Below, piece after piece: positions 39,220-49,104 of a stretch of DNA of 64,000 nucleotides. Position 1 is the stretch's first letter. Each line of letters begins with the position of its first letter. The stretch covers positions 2,326,001-2,390,000 of the forward strand of contig NZ_JAIUZO010000002.1 of the NCBI RefSeq assembly GCF_020171365.1, in the 5' to 3' direction. Under the pieces are notes generated by a model. The model was given only the letters and a program-made list of their open reading frames with translations, ran no database searches and had not been told where the DNA came from. The translations under genes were made by a program, and so were the position numbers. Source of the stretch: Qipengyuania gaetbuli. Lineage in GTDB: Bacteria > Pseudomonadota > Alphaproteobacteria > Sphingomonadales > Sphingomonadaceae.

Positions 39220-39588
39220 ATGAACCTGATTCAGCAGCTCGAAGCTGAAGCTATCGAGAACCTCGGGAAGGACATCCCCGAATTCCGTGCCGGTGACACC
39301 GTCCGCGTTGGCGTGAAGGTCGTCGAAGGCCAGCGCGAGCGTGTCCAGAACTTCGAAGGCGTTGTCATTGCCCGCTCGAACCGCGGCATGGGCAGCAACT
39401 TCACCGTCCGCAAGCTTTCGTTCGGCGAAGGTGTGGAACGCGTGTTCCCGCTCTACAGCCCGATCGTCGACAGCATCACCGTGGTCCGCCGCGGCGTCGT
39501 GCGTCGTGCAAAGCTGTATTACCTGCGCGGCCGTACCGGCAAGCGCGCTCGTATCGCGGAACGCAAGGTCAACGCCCCCAAGGCGTAA
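39220..39588 (+). CDS. rplS: 50S ribosomal protein L19
   Basis: 122 residues. L19 sits at the 30S-50S interface. Recognisable stretches: [60 protein letters not shown] and [20 protein letters not shown]. It lies 10 bp after trmD, as in most bacteria. Confidence 0.98.
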   Translation: MNLIQQLEAEAIENLGKDIPEFRAGDTVRVGVKVVEGQRERVQNFEGVVIARSNRGMGSNFTVRKLSFGEGVERVFPLYSPIVDSITVVRRGVVRRAKLYYLRGRTGKRARIAERKVNAPKA

Positions 39589-39611
39589 GGCTTGCAAGCA
39601 ATGCGAATTCG

Positions 39612-39640
39612 AAGGGCGGTCCTGCGGGGCCGCCCTTTTC
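39612..39640 (+). terminator. Rho-independent terminator of rplS
   Basis: GGGCGGTCC pairs with GGGCCGCCC (one G-T) around TGCG and is followed by TTTTC. It starts 23 bp after the rplS stop. Confidence 0.9.
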
Positions 39641-39650
39641 GTTTGGAGCG

Positions 39651-39740
39651 CCTCCCAAGAGCGGAAAAATAAGGGCGGTGCTCCTGAAACCACCGCCTCC
39701 CAATGGCCAAAAAATAAGAGCGGTGCTCCTGAAAGCACCG
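39651..39740. repeat. Two tandem 45-bp repeats with terminator-like hairpins
   Basis: Units 39651-39695 and 39696-39740 match at 39 of 45 positions by eye. Each has an A-rich tract (AAAAATAAG) followed by a hairpin, GGCGGTG/CACCGCC or GCGGTGC/GCACCGC, with a CTCCTGAAA-type loop. Read on the reverse strand each hairpin is followed by a T-run, so both would terminate leftward transcription, although no leftward gene lies next to them. Confidence 0.8.
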
Positions 39741-39973
39741 CCCTTGTCACGTGGGGATCATGATGAGCCTTGCGGCCCGGTCTGATGCCTCCGGGAGCCA
39801 GTGAGCCGGAAAGAGGCTCCCGATGACAGGGACCCTTGTGGCGGCAAGGCGTTAAGGGGATTTAAGGAAGCGCGCTTAAGGCCAAATTAGGCATGAAATT
39901 GCCGGTCGGTGCGAATCCTTGCCTTTCGCGGCGCGGCTTGCGAGAGCGGGCCGTCGCAGAATGGGAGAGACAC
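39741..39973. other. Gene-free leader of the S9 peptidase gene
   Basis: About 230 bp with no convincing gene. One stem, GGGAGCC (39793-39799) with GGCTCCC (39815-39821), encloses a 15-nt loop; no T-run follows, so it is more likely leader structure than a terminator. GGGAGAG at 39963-39969 is the ribosome site of the peptidase. Confidence 0.45.
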
Positions 39974-42220
39974 TTGCGCAAACTGACCTTCGCCGCTGCC
40001 TTGGCGCTCGGCACCTGCCTGGCAGCGCCCGCACTGGCCCAGAACAACAGCAACACGGGGGAAACCGCGCCCATGGATCTCACCTTCGAACGCGTCTTCG
40101 CCTCGCCCTCGCTCGACGGGCCCGCGCCGCGCCAGGCCAAGCTGTCGCCCGACGGGCGCTATCTCACCCTGCTGAAGAACCGCGAGGACGACCGCGAGCG
40201 CTACGATCTGTGGGCCTACGACCGCGAAAAGGGCGACTGGTCCATGCTGGTAGACAGCGAGAAGCTGGGCACGGGCCGCGAACTGTCCGAAGACGAGAAG
40301 ATGCAGCGCGAACGCGCCCGCGTCGGTAGCCTCAAGGGCATCATCAGCTACCAGTGGACCAAGGAAGGCGACGCCGTGCTGGTGCCGCTCGACGGCGATC
40401 TCTACCTCGCGCGCATCGGCGGCGAGGTGATCCAGCTTACCGACACCGAGGAAAGCGAACTCAATCCCTCGCTCAGCAGCACGGGTGCTTATGTCAGCTT
40501 CGTGCGCGACAGGCAGCTGTGGGTCGGTGACGTCGGGGCAGAGGCAAGCCCCGTAACCCCCAAGGAAGGCGATGCCATCCGCTGGGGCGAGGCGGAATTC
40601 GTCGCGCAAGAGGAAATGGCGCGCCTCACTGGCTATTGGTGGAGCCCCGACGACCGGCGCATCGCCGTCGAACGCTTCGACGAGAGCATGGTCGGCATCG
40701 TCACGCGCGCCGCGATCGGCGCGACCGGCACCAAGGTCTTCGACCAGCGCTATCCTGTCGCGGGAAGTCCCAACGCGGTGGTCGAACTGTTCGTCATGGA
40801 CCCCGACGGCCAGAACCGCGTGAAGGTGGACCTCGGCGAGAATACCGACATCTACCTTGCCCGCGTCGACTGGGCGCCGGACGGTTCGGTGCTCTACGTC
40901 CAGCGCCAGAACCGCGAACAGACCGTGCTCGACGTGCTCAAGGTCGATCCCGCCACGGGCAATAGCGAAGTGCTCTTCACCGAAAATGCGGCGATGGAGG
41001 ATTACTGGATCAACCTGTCGGACGACTACAAGTGGCTCGACGACGGCAGCCTCATCTGGTGGTCGGAACGCGACGGCTTCGGACACCTCTACCGCTATGC
41101 CGATGGCAACTGGACCCAGCTGACCAAGGGCAAATGGGTGGTCACCAAGCTGCTCGGCGTCGACCAGGAGCAGGGGCGGGTCTATTTTCAGGCGACCAGG
41201 GACGATGTGCTGGCCCAGCAGATTTACGCCTTCAACCTTGCCAATCCGGGCGAGGTCGAGCGGCTGACCGACCTGTTCTACACCAATGCCGGCACGATGG
41301 ACGGCAAGGCGCAGACGCTGCTGGTGACCCGTTCAAACGACGACATCCCGCCGCAGAGCTATATCGCCGACGGGCAGGGCAACCAGCTTGCCTGGATCGA
41401 ACGCAACGAGCTTACCGCCGACCACCCTTACGCGCCCTATCTCGCCAGCCACCAGCCTACGCAATACGGCGTGCTTCCGGCAGAGGACGGGACGCTGCTC
41501 TACTGGGAAATGGTCACGCCCCCGCTGGAGCCGGGCAAGAAGTACCCGGTCTATTTCTACCACTACGGCGGACCCGGCCCGCAGACGGTCAACAAGGGCT
41601 GGAACGGCGCCTTGCGGCAGGCAATCGTCGACAAGGGCTATATCTGGTTCGCGCTCGATAACCGGGGAAGCGCAAACCGCGGCGTGAAGTTCGAGCAGCC
41701 GATCTACCGTGCCATGGGCGGGGTCGAGGTGCGCGACCAGAAGGCGGGCGCCGAATTCCTCACGCAGTTCGATTTCGTCGACGCGGACAAGATCGCTATC
41801 GATGGCTGGTCCTATGGCGGTTACATGACCTTGAAGCAGCTCCAGGCCGATCCGGGCCTCTATGCCGCGGGCATTTCCGGCGCTCCGGTGACCAAGTGGG
41901 AGCTGTACGACACCCATTACACCGAACGCTACATGGGCACGCCGCAGGCCGACGCGCAGGCTTATGAGAAGGCATCGGCCATTCCCGATGCGGCGAAGAT
42001 CACCGATCCGCTGCTGATCATCCACGGCATGGCGGACGACAACGTCGTGTTCGAGAACGCGACCGAGATCATCTCGAAGATGCAGGAAGCCAACGTGCCG
42101 TTCGAAATGATGCTCTACCCCGGCTACACCCACCGGGTGTCGGGCGAGCAGATCAGCCCGCACCGTTACAACACCGTGTTCCGCTTCCTCGAAGCGCACG
42201 GGGTAACGCCTCCGGAGTGA
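39974..42220 (+). CDS. S9 family prolyl peptidase, DPP4-like, secreted
   Basis: 748 residues from TTG 39974, which has GGGAGA at good spacing and opens a clean signal peptide (LRKLTFAAALALGTCLAAPA, cleavage near LAQN); ATG 39893 is an alternative. Residues about 40-480 form a beta-propeller (SPDGRYLTLLKNRED, DTEESELNPSLSSTG). The C-terminal alpha/beta hydrolase has the nucleophile in GWSYGGYMT, the Asp in HGMADDNVVF and the His in GYTHRVSG. It probably removes N-terminal dipeptides with Pro or Ala in second position in the periplasm. Confidence 0.92.
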   Translation: MRKLTFAAALALGTCLAAPALAQNNSNTGETAPMDLTFERVFASPSLDGPAPRQAKLSPDGRYLTLLKNREDDRERYDLWAYDREKGDWSMLVDSEKLGTGRELSEDEKMQRERARVGSLKGIISYQWTKEGDAVLVPLDGDLYLARIGGEVIQLTDTEESELNPSLSSTGAYVSFVRDRQLWVGDVGAEASPVTPKEGDAIRWGEAEFVAQEEMARLTGYWWSPDDRRIAVERFDESMVGIVTRAAIGATGTKVFDQRYPVAGSPNAVVELFVMDPDGQNRVKVDLGENTDIYLARVDWAPDGSVLYVQRQNREQTVLDVLKVDPATGNSEVLFTENAAMEDYWINLSDDYKWLDDGSLIWWSERDGFGHLYRYADGNWTQLTKGKWVVTKLLGVDQEQGRVYFQATRDDVLAQQIYAFNLANPGEVERLTDLFYTNAGTMDGKAQTLLVTRSNDDIPPQSYIADGQGNQLAWIERNELTADHPYAPYLASHQPTQYGVLPAEDGTLLYWEMVTPPLEPGKKYPVYFYHYGGPGPQTVNKGWNGALRQAIVDKGYIWFALDNRGSANRGVKFEQPIYRAMGGVEVRDQKAGAEFLTQFDFVDADKIAIDGWSYGGYMTLKQLQADPGLYAAGISGAPVTKWELYDTHYTERYMGTPQADAQAYEKASAIPDAAKITDPLLIIHGMADDNVVFENATEIISKMQEANVPFEMMLYPGYTHRVSGEQISPHRYNTVFRFLEAHGVTPPE

Positions 42221-42227
42221 CGCTTTA

Positions 42228-42259
42228 GCGCCCGCAATCGAATGTGCGCTTGCGGGCGC
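42228..42259. other. Ten-base-pair hairpin after the S9 peptidase gene
   Basis: GCGCCCGCAA (42228-42237) is fully complementary to TTGCGGGCGC (42250-42259), with a 12-nt loop. There is no T-run, so it may be a Rho-dependent end or an mRNA-stabilising stem. It begins 7 bp after the stop codon. Confidence 0.55.
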
Positions 42260-42305
42260 GAAACCAATCGCTATCTCGGCGGCGCATAGATTTTGGAGAA
42301 GTGCA

Positions 42306-43331
42306 TTGGGTTATCGTGTTGCCGTGGTCGGCGCGACCGGGAATGTCGGTCGCGAAATGATGCAGGTCCTCGCCGAGCGCGAGTTTCCCTGCGACGAAGT
42401 GGCGGCCGTCGCCTCCAGCCGTTCGGTCGGCACCGAGGTCGAATTCGGCGACACGGGCAAGATGCTCAAGTGCAAGAATATCGAGCATTTCGACTGGGCG
42501 GGCTGGGACATTGCCCTGTTCGCCGCCGGTAGCGGTCCGGCCAAGGAATACGCGCCCAAGGCGGCGGCAGCAGGCTGCGTGGTGATCGACAACAGCTCGC
42601 TCTACCGCATGGACCCGGACGTGCCGCTGATCGTGCCCGAGGTGAACCCGGACGCGATCCACGACTATGCCAAGAAGAACATCATCGCGAACCCCAACTG
42701 CTCGACCGCGCAGCTGGTCGTCGCGCTGAAGCCGCTGCACGATGCAGCCACCATCAAGCGCGTGGTCGTGTCGACCTACCAGTCGGTTTCCGGAGCCGGC
42801 AAGGCAGGCATGGACGAGCTGTTCGAGCAGAGCCGCAACATCTTCGTCGGCGATCCGACCGAACCGGTGAAATTCACCAAGCAGATCGCCTTCAACGTGA
42901 TCCCGCACATCGACGTCTTCCTCGACGATGGTTCGACCAAGGAAGAGTGGAAGATGGTGGTCGAGACCAAGAAGATCCTCGACCCGAAGATCAAGCTGAC
43001 CGCCACTTGCGTGCGCGTGCCGGTCTTCGTCGGCCATTCCGAAGCGGTGAACATCGAGTTCGAGAACGAGATTTCCGCCGAACAGGCTCAGGACATCCTG
43101 CGCGAGGCGCCCGGCATCATGCTGGTCGATAAGCGCGAGGATGGCGGCTACACGACCCCGATCGAGGCGGCTGGCGACAGCGCGACCTACATCAGCCGCG
43201 TGCGCGAGGATGCGACGGTCGAAAACGGCCTCACCCTGTGGTGCGTGTCGGACAACCTGCGCAAGGGCGCAGCGCTGAACGCGGTGCAGATCGCGGAACT
43301 CCTCGGCCGCGAATGCCTTAAGAAGGGATGA
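42306..43331 (+). CDS. asd: Aspartate-semialdehyde dehydrogenase
   Basis: 341 residues from TTG 42306, supported by TTTTGGAG 8 nt upstream and by the conserved N-terminus GYRVAVVGATGNVGREMM. It reduces aspartyl phosphate to the semialdehyde for Lys, Thr, Met and diaminopimelate. The nucleophile is Cys132 in ANPNCSTAQLVVAL. The substrate-binding His is probably in VFVGHSEAVNIEFE. Its stop overlaps the next gene (ATGA). Confidence 0.96.
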   Translation: MGYRVAVVGATGNVGREMMQVLAEREFPCDEVAAVASSRSVGTEVEFGDTGKMLKCKNIEHFDWAGWDIALFAAGSGPAKEYAPKAAAAGCVVIDNSSLYRMDPDVPLIVPEVNPDAIHDYAKKNIIANPNCSTAQLVVALKPLHDAATIKRVVVSTYQSVSGAGKAGMDELFEQSRNIFVGDPTEPVKFTKQIAFNVIPHIDVFLDDGSTKEEWKMVVETKKILDPKIKLTATCVRVPVFVGHSEAVNIEFENEISAEQAQDILREAPGIMLVDKREDGGYTTPIEAAGDSATYISRVREDATVENGLTLWCVSDNLRKGAALNAVQIAELLGRECLKKG

Positions 43332-43900
43332 TCAGGCACACCCTCCCGCTCGCCGCTCTTGCACTCGCTCTCGCCGCCTGCGGCGGGGCTGAGACGACGC
43401 CAAGCGACGACACCTCGTCAGGCGCGCAGCAGGCCCCTGCTGCCGACCGGTTCGAAGGCACGAAGCTGGTGGTCAATGCGAACGGCGTCGCCGGCGCCAG
43501 CGCGGACAGCGCCATGGTGCTGCGGTTCGGGTCTCCCCGCGCCGATGTCGAGAAGATGGCCGAAAGCGCTTGGGGCGCGGCCGGCGAAACCTCGCGGCAG
43601 GAGGAATGCGGGGCAGGGCCGATGGACTTCGTATCCTATGGCCCGCTGCAACTCGCATTCCAGGACGACAAGTTCGCCGGCTGGTTCCTCCAGACCGGTG
43701 AAGGCGTGGCCACTTCGGACGGCATCCGTCCAGGCGTGACGATCGATGCGCTCAAGTCGGAACGGCAAGTGCGCGAAATCGACAGCACTCTGCCGGGCGA
43801 GTTCGAATACACCACCGGTGATTTCGGCACGATCCGGGGCTTTTCGGAACAGGGCACGATAACCGGCCTGCAAGCTGGCCTCAGTTGCTTCTTCCGCTGA
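43328..43900 (+). CDS. Lipoprotein of unknown function
   Basis: 190 residues. The signal MIRHTLPLAALALALAACGG has a lipobox LAAC with Cys at 18. The mature N-terminus is a Thr/Ser/Asp-rich linker. The remainder is a compact domain containing LRFGSPRADVEKMAESAWG and DFVSYGPLQLAFQDDKFAGW, with cysteines at about 95 and 187. No family is recognised. Coupled to asd by a 4-bp overlap, and convergent with emrB directly after its stop. Confidence 0.75.
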   Translation: MIRHTLPLAALALALAACGGAETTPSDDTSSGAQQAPAADRFEGTKLVVNANGVAGASADSAMVLRFGSPRADVEKMAESAWGAAGETSRQEECGAGPMDFVSYGPLQLAFQDDKFAGWFLQTGEGVATSDGIRPGVTIDALKSERQVREIDSTLPGEFEYTTGDFGTIRGFSEQGTITGLQAGLSCFFR

Positions 43901-45484
<1,584 letters not shown>

Positions 45485-45487
45485 GGA

Positions 45488-46573
45488 TCAGTGCTTCTTG
45501 CCGTCGGTGAAGACCGTCACCTCTGTCGAAAGGCCGGCGATCAGCGGGCGGGGGCTCTTTTCGTCGATCGCGATGCGGACGGGCACGCGCTGCGTCACCT
45601 TGACCCAGTTGCCGGTCGCGTTCTGCGCGGGAATGACGGAGAACTCGCTGCCCGTACCGGCGCCAATGGACTCTACGTGGCCCTTGAGGACGAGGCCGGG
45701 ATAGGCATCGAAATGCACTTCCGCCGGCTGGCCGATATGCATGTCGGCAAGGTCGGTTTCCTTGAAGTTGGCTTCCACATAGGAACTGCCGTCCTCGATC
45801 AGAGTGAGTACGGGAAGCCCTTGCACGACCTGCTGGCCAAGCTGGAGCCGCTCGGCCTGCGCCACGCGGCCAGCCGACGGGGCGCGCACTTCGGTCCGGC
45901 GGAGCGCCAGTTCGGCGACCGCGCGCTGGGCCTTGCCGGCCGCGACCTGCGGGTTCTCGCCCGGAACGGCGGCACCGGTGGCCAGCTTGGCACGGGCGGC
46001 CTGCTGGCGGGCCTGCGCCTGCCGCAGCGCCTCGCGCGCCTGGTTGAGACGGTGCTGGGCCGCATCGTGATCGGCCTTGGTCAGGAAGCCGCGCTGGAAG
46101 AGCGCGTCCTGCCGGTCGAAATTGGCTTGCGCAAAAGCGATATCCTCGCGCGCTGCACTGATGTCCGTGCCCGACAGGTCCGACGAATTGGCCAGGGCGG
46201 TGACATTGGCCTGCGCCGAAGCGATTGCCGCATTCGCCTGCTGGATCTGCAAGCGGTAAGGCTCCGCATCGATCCGGAACAGCAAATCGCCTTCCTTCAC
46301 GCTGTCGCCTTCGCCGACGAGCACCTCGGTGATTTCTCCGCCCACCAGCGCGCTGACCGACACCTTGTCCTGCTGGACATAGGCGTTGTCGGTGGTGACC
46401 TTGCCTTGCAGCGACAGCCAGTAGAAAGCGCCGGCGACAAGCAGGGCGAGGGGGACGCTGAGCATCAGCACCACGCGGCTCCATTGGCGCTTGCGTGCAG
46501 GCTCGCTGGTCATCGTGGCCCCATCCGCCGGGCGGGAATTCTCGAGACTGATTTCGGGATCGGCTTCAGCCAT
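45488..46573 (-). CDS. HlyD/EmrA-type membrane fusion protein
   Basis: 361 residues. One N-terminal helix (VVLMLSVPLALLVAGAFYWL, about 34-53). The biotinyl-lipoyl-like segment has TDNAYVQQDKVSVSALVGGE and VGEGDSVKEGDLLFRID. A long helical hairpin (about 100-200) is rich in Ala and Gln. Then RAPSAGRVAQAERLQLGQQV and the beta-barrel GSSYVEANFKETDLADM. It bridges EmrB to an outer-membrane factor. Overlaps marR by 8 bp. Confidence 0.94.
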   Translation of the reverse strand: MAEADPEISLENSRPADGATMTSEPARKRQWSRVVLMLSVPLALLVAGAFYWLSLQGKVTTDNAYVQQDKVSVSALVGGEITEVLVGEGDSVKEGDLLFRIDAEPYRLQIQQANAAIASAQANVTALANSSDLSGTDISAAREDIAFAQANFDRQDALFQRGFLTKADHDAAQHRLNQAREALRQAQARQQAARAKLATGAAVPGENPQVAAGKAQRAVAELALRRTEVRAPSAGRVAQAERLQLGQQVVQGLPVLTLIEDGSSYVEANFKETDLADMHIGQPAEVHFDAYPGLVLKGHVESIGAGTGSEFSVIPAQNATGNWVKVTQRVPVRIAIDEKSPRPLIAGLSTEVTVFTDGKKH

Positions 46574-47012
46574 TTGCGACGTCCTTGAGTGTGCGGTCGG
46601 CAGACAGGTTTGCGGAAACCCGATCGAGTAGGTTGGCGAGCGTCGCCTGTTCCTGCTTGCTCAGCCCTTCGGCCATGTCGGCCACGAGGCCATCGACGAT
46701 GGCGCGCAGGCGCTCGACGATCTCGCGGCTCTTGTCGGTGAGGTGGAGGAGGCGCGCGCGACGGTCGGCCGGATCCGCGACCCGTTCGACCCAGCCCGCT
46801 TCTTCCATCCGGTCGACGATCCGCGTGAGCGTGATCGGTTCGACCTCGATACGGTCGGCATAGAAAGCCTGGTTGTTGTCCGGGAACTTGACGAGGCTGA
46901 GCAGCAGCCGGGCCTGCACCGCGGTGAGGCCGAGGCTGCGGACGCGTTCGTCGAAGGTGCGGCGAAGCACGCGCCCGCTGTCCGACAAGAGATAGCCGAT
47001 GTTGGTTTCCAT
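46566..47012 (-). CDS. MarR-family transcriptional regulator
   Basis: 148 residues from ATG 47012; an in-frame ATG at 47021 lies inside the predicted promoter. Winged-helix core: LTAVQARLLLSLVKFPDNNQ, IEVEPITLTRIVDRMEEAGW (recognition helix) and the wing VADPADRRARLLHLTDKSR. It is the likely repressor of the emrAB genes that it precedes, and of itself, through the inverted repeat upstream. Confidence 0.93.
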   Translation of the reverse strand: METNIGYLLSDSGRVLRRTFDERVRSLGLTAVQARLLLSLVKFPDNNQAFYADRIEVEPITLTRIVDRMEEAGWVERVADPADRRARLLHLTDKSREIVERLRAIVDGLVADMAEGLSKQEQATLANLLDRVSANLSADRTLKDVANG

Positions 47013-47018
47013 GCTGCA

Positions 47019-47046
47019 CATATAATAACAAGGCTTATTATTGCAA
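47019..47046 (-). promoter_or_regulatory. marR promoter with overlapping MarR operator
   Basis: On the reverse strand TTGCAA (47046-47041) and TATATG (47024-47019) are spaced by 16 bp. A perfect 7-bp inverted repeat, ATAATAA-N6-TTATTAT (47022-47041), fills the spacer and part of the -10 box. The predicted transcript start falls at about 47012, the marR ATG itself. Confidence 0.6.
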
Positions 47047-47103
47047 CTTGCAAATTTCGAATGTGCGGTGGCATCCGGTGCAAGGGAAGGCTAGGCAGGC
47101 AGC

Positions 47104-47751
47104 ATGACCCTTCACGCAGAGCTCTATTTCAGCTTCCGCTCGCCCTACAGCTACCTGTCTGTGGGCCGCTATCGCGCCATGGCGGAGGAATACGATCTCG
47201 AGATCGCCCTGAAGCCGGTCTATCCGCTGGCGATCCGCCAACCCGATTTCTTCGAGCGCAACCACCCCAACTGGCTGGGCTACACCATGCGCGACATGAT
47301 GCGGGTGGCGCAGTTCCACGGCATTCCTTTCGGCGCACCCCGGCCCGATCCCATCGTGCAGAACATCATGACCCGCGAGATTGCGGAGGACCAGCCTCGT
47401 ATCCGGCGCGTGACGCGCATGGGGCAGGCCGCGGCGAGGCGTGGCAAGGGCCTTGTCTTCGCTGCCGAAGCAGGCCGGATGATCTGGGGCGGACAGGAAG
47501 GCTGGGACGAAGGCGACCATCTCGAACGCGCGCTGGAAGCGGCAGGTCTCGACCCGGCAGAAGTTTCCGCCGAGGTCGAAGCCGAGCCAGAAGCGCTCGA
47601 CGCCGAAATCGCAGCCAACCAGTCCAGCCTCGAGGCGGCAGGCCATTGGGGCGTGCCGACGCTGGTGTTCGAAGGCGAACCCTTCTTCGGGCAAGACCGC
47701 ATCGACATGGTCAAATGGCGCATGGAGCAAAAGGGGCTCGCCAAGCGATGA
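47104..47751 (+). CDS. 2-hydroxychromene-2-carboxylate isomerase-like (DsbA/GST-kappa family)
   Basis: 215 residues. The thioredoxin-fold N-terminus LYFSFRSPYSYLSVGRY has the catalytic Ser in the place of the DsbA cysteine, the mark of HCCA isomerases and kappa GSTs. ALKPVYPLAIRQPDFFERN and HWGVPTLVFEGEPFFGQDRI fit. HCCA isomerase acts in naphthalene catabolism, but no such pathway is nearby, so a glutathione-dependent role with an unknown substrate is likelier. The stop overlaps the hydrolase start. Confidence 0.87.
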   Translation: MTLHAELYFSFRSPYSYLSVGRYRAMAEEYDLEIALKPVYPLAIRQPDFFERNHPNWLGYTMRDMMRVAQFHGIPFGAPRPDPIVQNIMTREIAEDQPRIRRVTRMGQAAARRGKGLVFAAEAGRMIWGGQEGWDEGDHLERALEAAGLDPAEVSAEVEAEPEALDAEIAANQSSLEAAGHWGVPTLVFEGEPFFGQDRIDMVKWRMEQKGLAKR

Positions 47752-48506
47752 TCACCGAACGCTTCGCCAGTTTCGACGGCACGCAGCTTGCGCTTCACCG
47801 GCATGGTAGCGGGCGTCCTCTGGTCCTGCTGCACGGGCTGTTTTCCAGCGCGCAGATGAACTGGATCAAGTGGGGGCACCACGAGGCCATCGCAGACAAG
47901 GGCTACGAGGTCCTGATGCTGGATTTTCGCGTACACGGCGAAAGCGAGGCCCCGCGCGAGCCGGAGAAGTACCCGCTCAACGTGCTGGTGCGCGATGTGG
48001 CGGCTCTGGTGGATCACCTGGGGCTCGAGGATTACGATCTCGGCGGGTTTTCGCTGGGTGCGCGCACCTCGCTCCACGCGGTCGCGCACGGTGTTCTGCA
48101 TCCTGCACGGCTGATCGTGGGCGGGATGGGGACGGCCGGCCTTGGCGAATGGGCCAAGCGCAGCGGCTATTTCAAGCGCGTGATCGACGAGTTCGAGAAT
48201 ATCCCGCGCGGCGATCCGGCCTATTTCTCGATGCAGTTCCTCAAATCGCAGGGCGTGGACCGGGTGGCCGCGCGCCTGCTGCTCGACACCATGCCCGATC
48301 TCGACCTCGGCCTGCTGCCCAACGTCACCATGCCGACGCTGGTGGTCTGCGGCGACGAGGATCGCGACAACGGCTCGGCGCCTGCGCTGGCGGAATTGCT
48401 GCCCAATGCGGACTATGTCGAGGTGCCGGGCACGCACATGGGCAGTGTGACCAAGCCCGATCTCGGGTTGGCGATGGCAAACTGGCTGGGGGTACAGGAT
48501 GGATAG
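47748..48506 (+). CDS. Alpha/beta-fold hydrolase
   Basis: 252 residues from ATG 47748. Oxyanion region LVLLHGLFSS, nucleophile Ser in GGFSLGARTSLH, acid in VVCGDEDRDNG, and His in VPGTHMGSVTKPD. The substrate cannot be read from sequence. Overlaps its neighbours on both sides by 4-8 bp, so it is part of the long run from 47104 to 53337. Confidence 0.9.
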   Translation: MITERFASFDGTQLALHRHGSGRPLVLLHGLFSSAQMNWIKWGHHEAIADKGYEVLMLDFRVHGESEAPREPEKYPLNVLVRDVAALVDHLGLEDYDLGGFSLGARTSLHAVAHGVLHPARLIVGGMGTAGLGEWAKRSGYFKRVIDEFENIPRGDPAYFSMQFLKSQGVDRVAARLLLDTMPDLDLGLLPNVTMPTLVVCGDEDRDNGSAPALAELLPNADYVEVPGTHMGSVTKPDLGLAMANWLGVQDG

Positions 48507-49035
48507 CACGCGTTCGAACTGGCGGAATTTCTGGCTGCTCTGGCTGACGGGAATCGTGATTATCGTCGCGCTGGTGAGCCAGAACGACCGCCTCGTCACC
48601 GATATCGCACCGCAGGGCATGCTTGATCACCAGGTCGCGGCCACCGCCCAGCGCGTCGAAGACATCCACGCCAGCTGGCGTGCGGCCGGGGCGATGGATT
48701 TCTTCAAAATCGCCATCCTGTTCGACCTGCTCTTCATCGTCCTCTACAGCACGGGCGGCGTGATGGGCGGCAAGCTCATCCGGCAGGCTGCGCGCTCGGG
48801 CCTGCTGAGGGCGCTCGCCGGGCTTGCAATCCTTGCCTATGCGGCCTTCGGCATCCTCGATTTCACCGAGACCTTCTGCCAGGCCATTCAGGGCTTCGTG
48901 ACGGGCGGCAACGACACGCTGGCCGCGATTGCGGCCAGCGCGCAGCAGCCCAAGATGGCCGCTTTCTTCATCGGCTTCCCCTCGCTTGTCGTGGCCTTGG
49001 CCTGGTTCAGGGTAGAGCGACGTCGAAGCGCTTGA
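48499..49035 (+). CDS. Four-helix membrane protein of unknown function
   Basis: 178 residues. Helices at about 10-27, 66-86, 98-118 and 151-170. The segment QRVEDIHASWRAAGAMDFFK between helices 1 and 2 is probably periplasmic. It ends in a basic tail (RVERRRSA). No family recognised. The start lies inside the end of the hydrolase gene. Confidence 0.72.
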   Translation: MDSTRSNWRNFWLLWLTGIVIIVALVSQNDRLVTDIAPQGMLDHQVAATAQRVEDIHASWRAAGAMDFFKIAILFDLLFIVLYSTGGVMGGKLIRQAARSGLLRALAGLAILAYAAFGILDFTETFCQAIQGFVTGGNDTLAAIAASAQQPKMAAFFIGFPSLVVALAWFRVERRRSA

Positions 49036-49104
49036 TTATGGCGGGTTGCAGGTGCAATCCGGTAGCAGAAGAAACCAGTCGCATTTCCCCACGAGAGGAT
49101 CCCC

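Noticed and set aside
39341..39763. Open frames spanning rplS and the 45-bp repeats with repeated GAPPLFF-type peptides
   Set aside because: The peptide repeat is a by-product of the DNA repeats and hairpins; one frame is a shadow of rplS.
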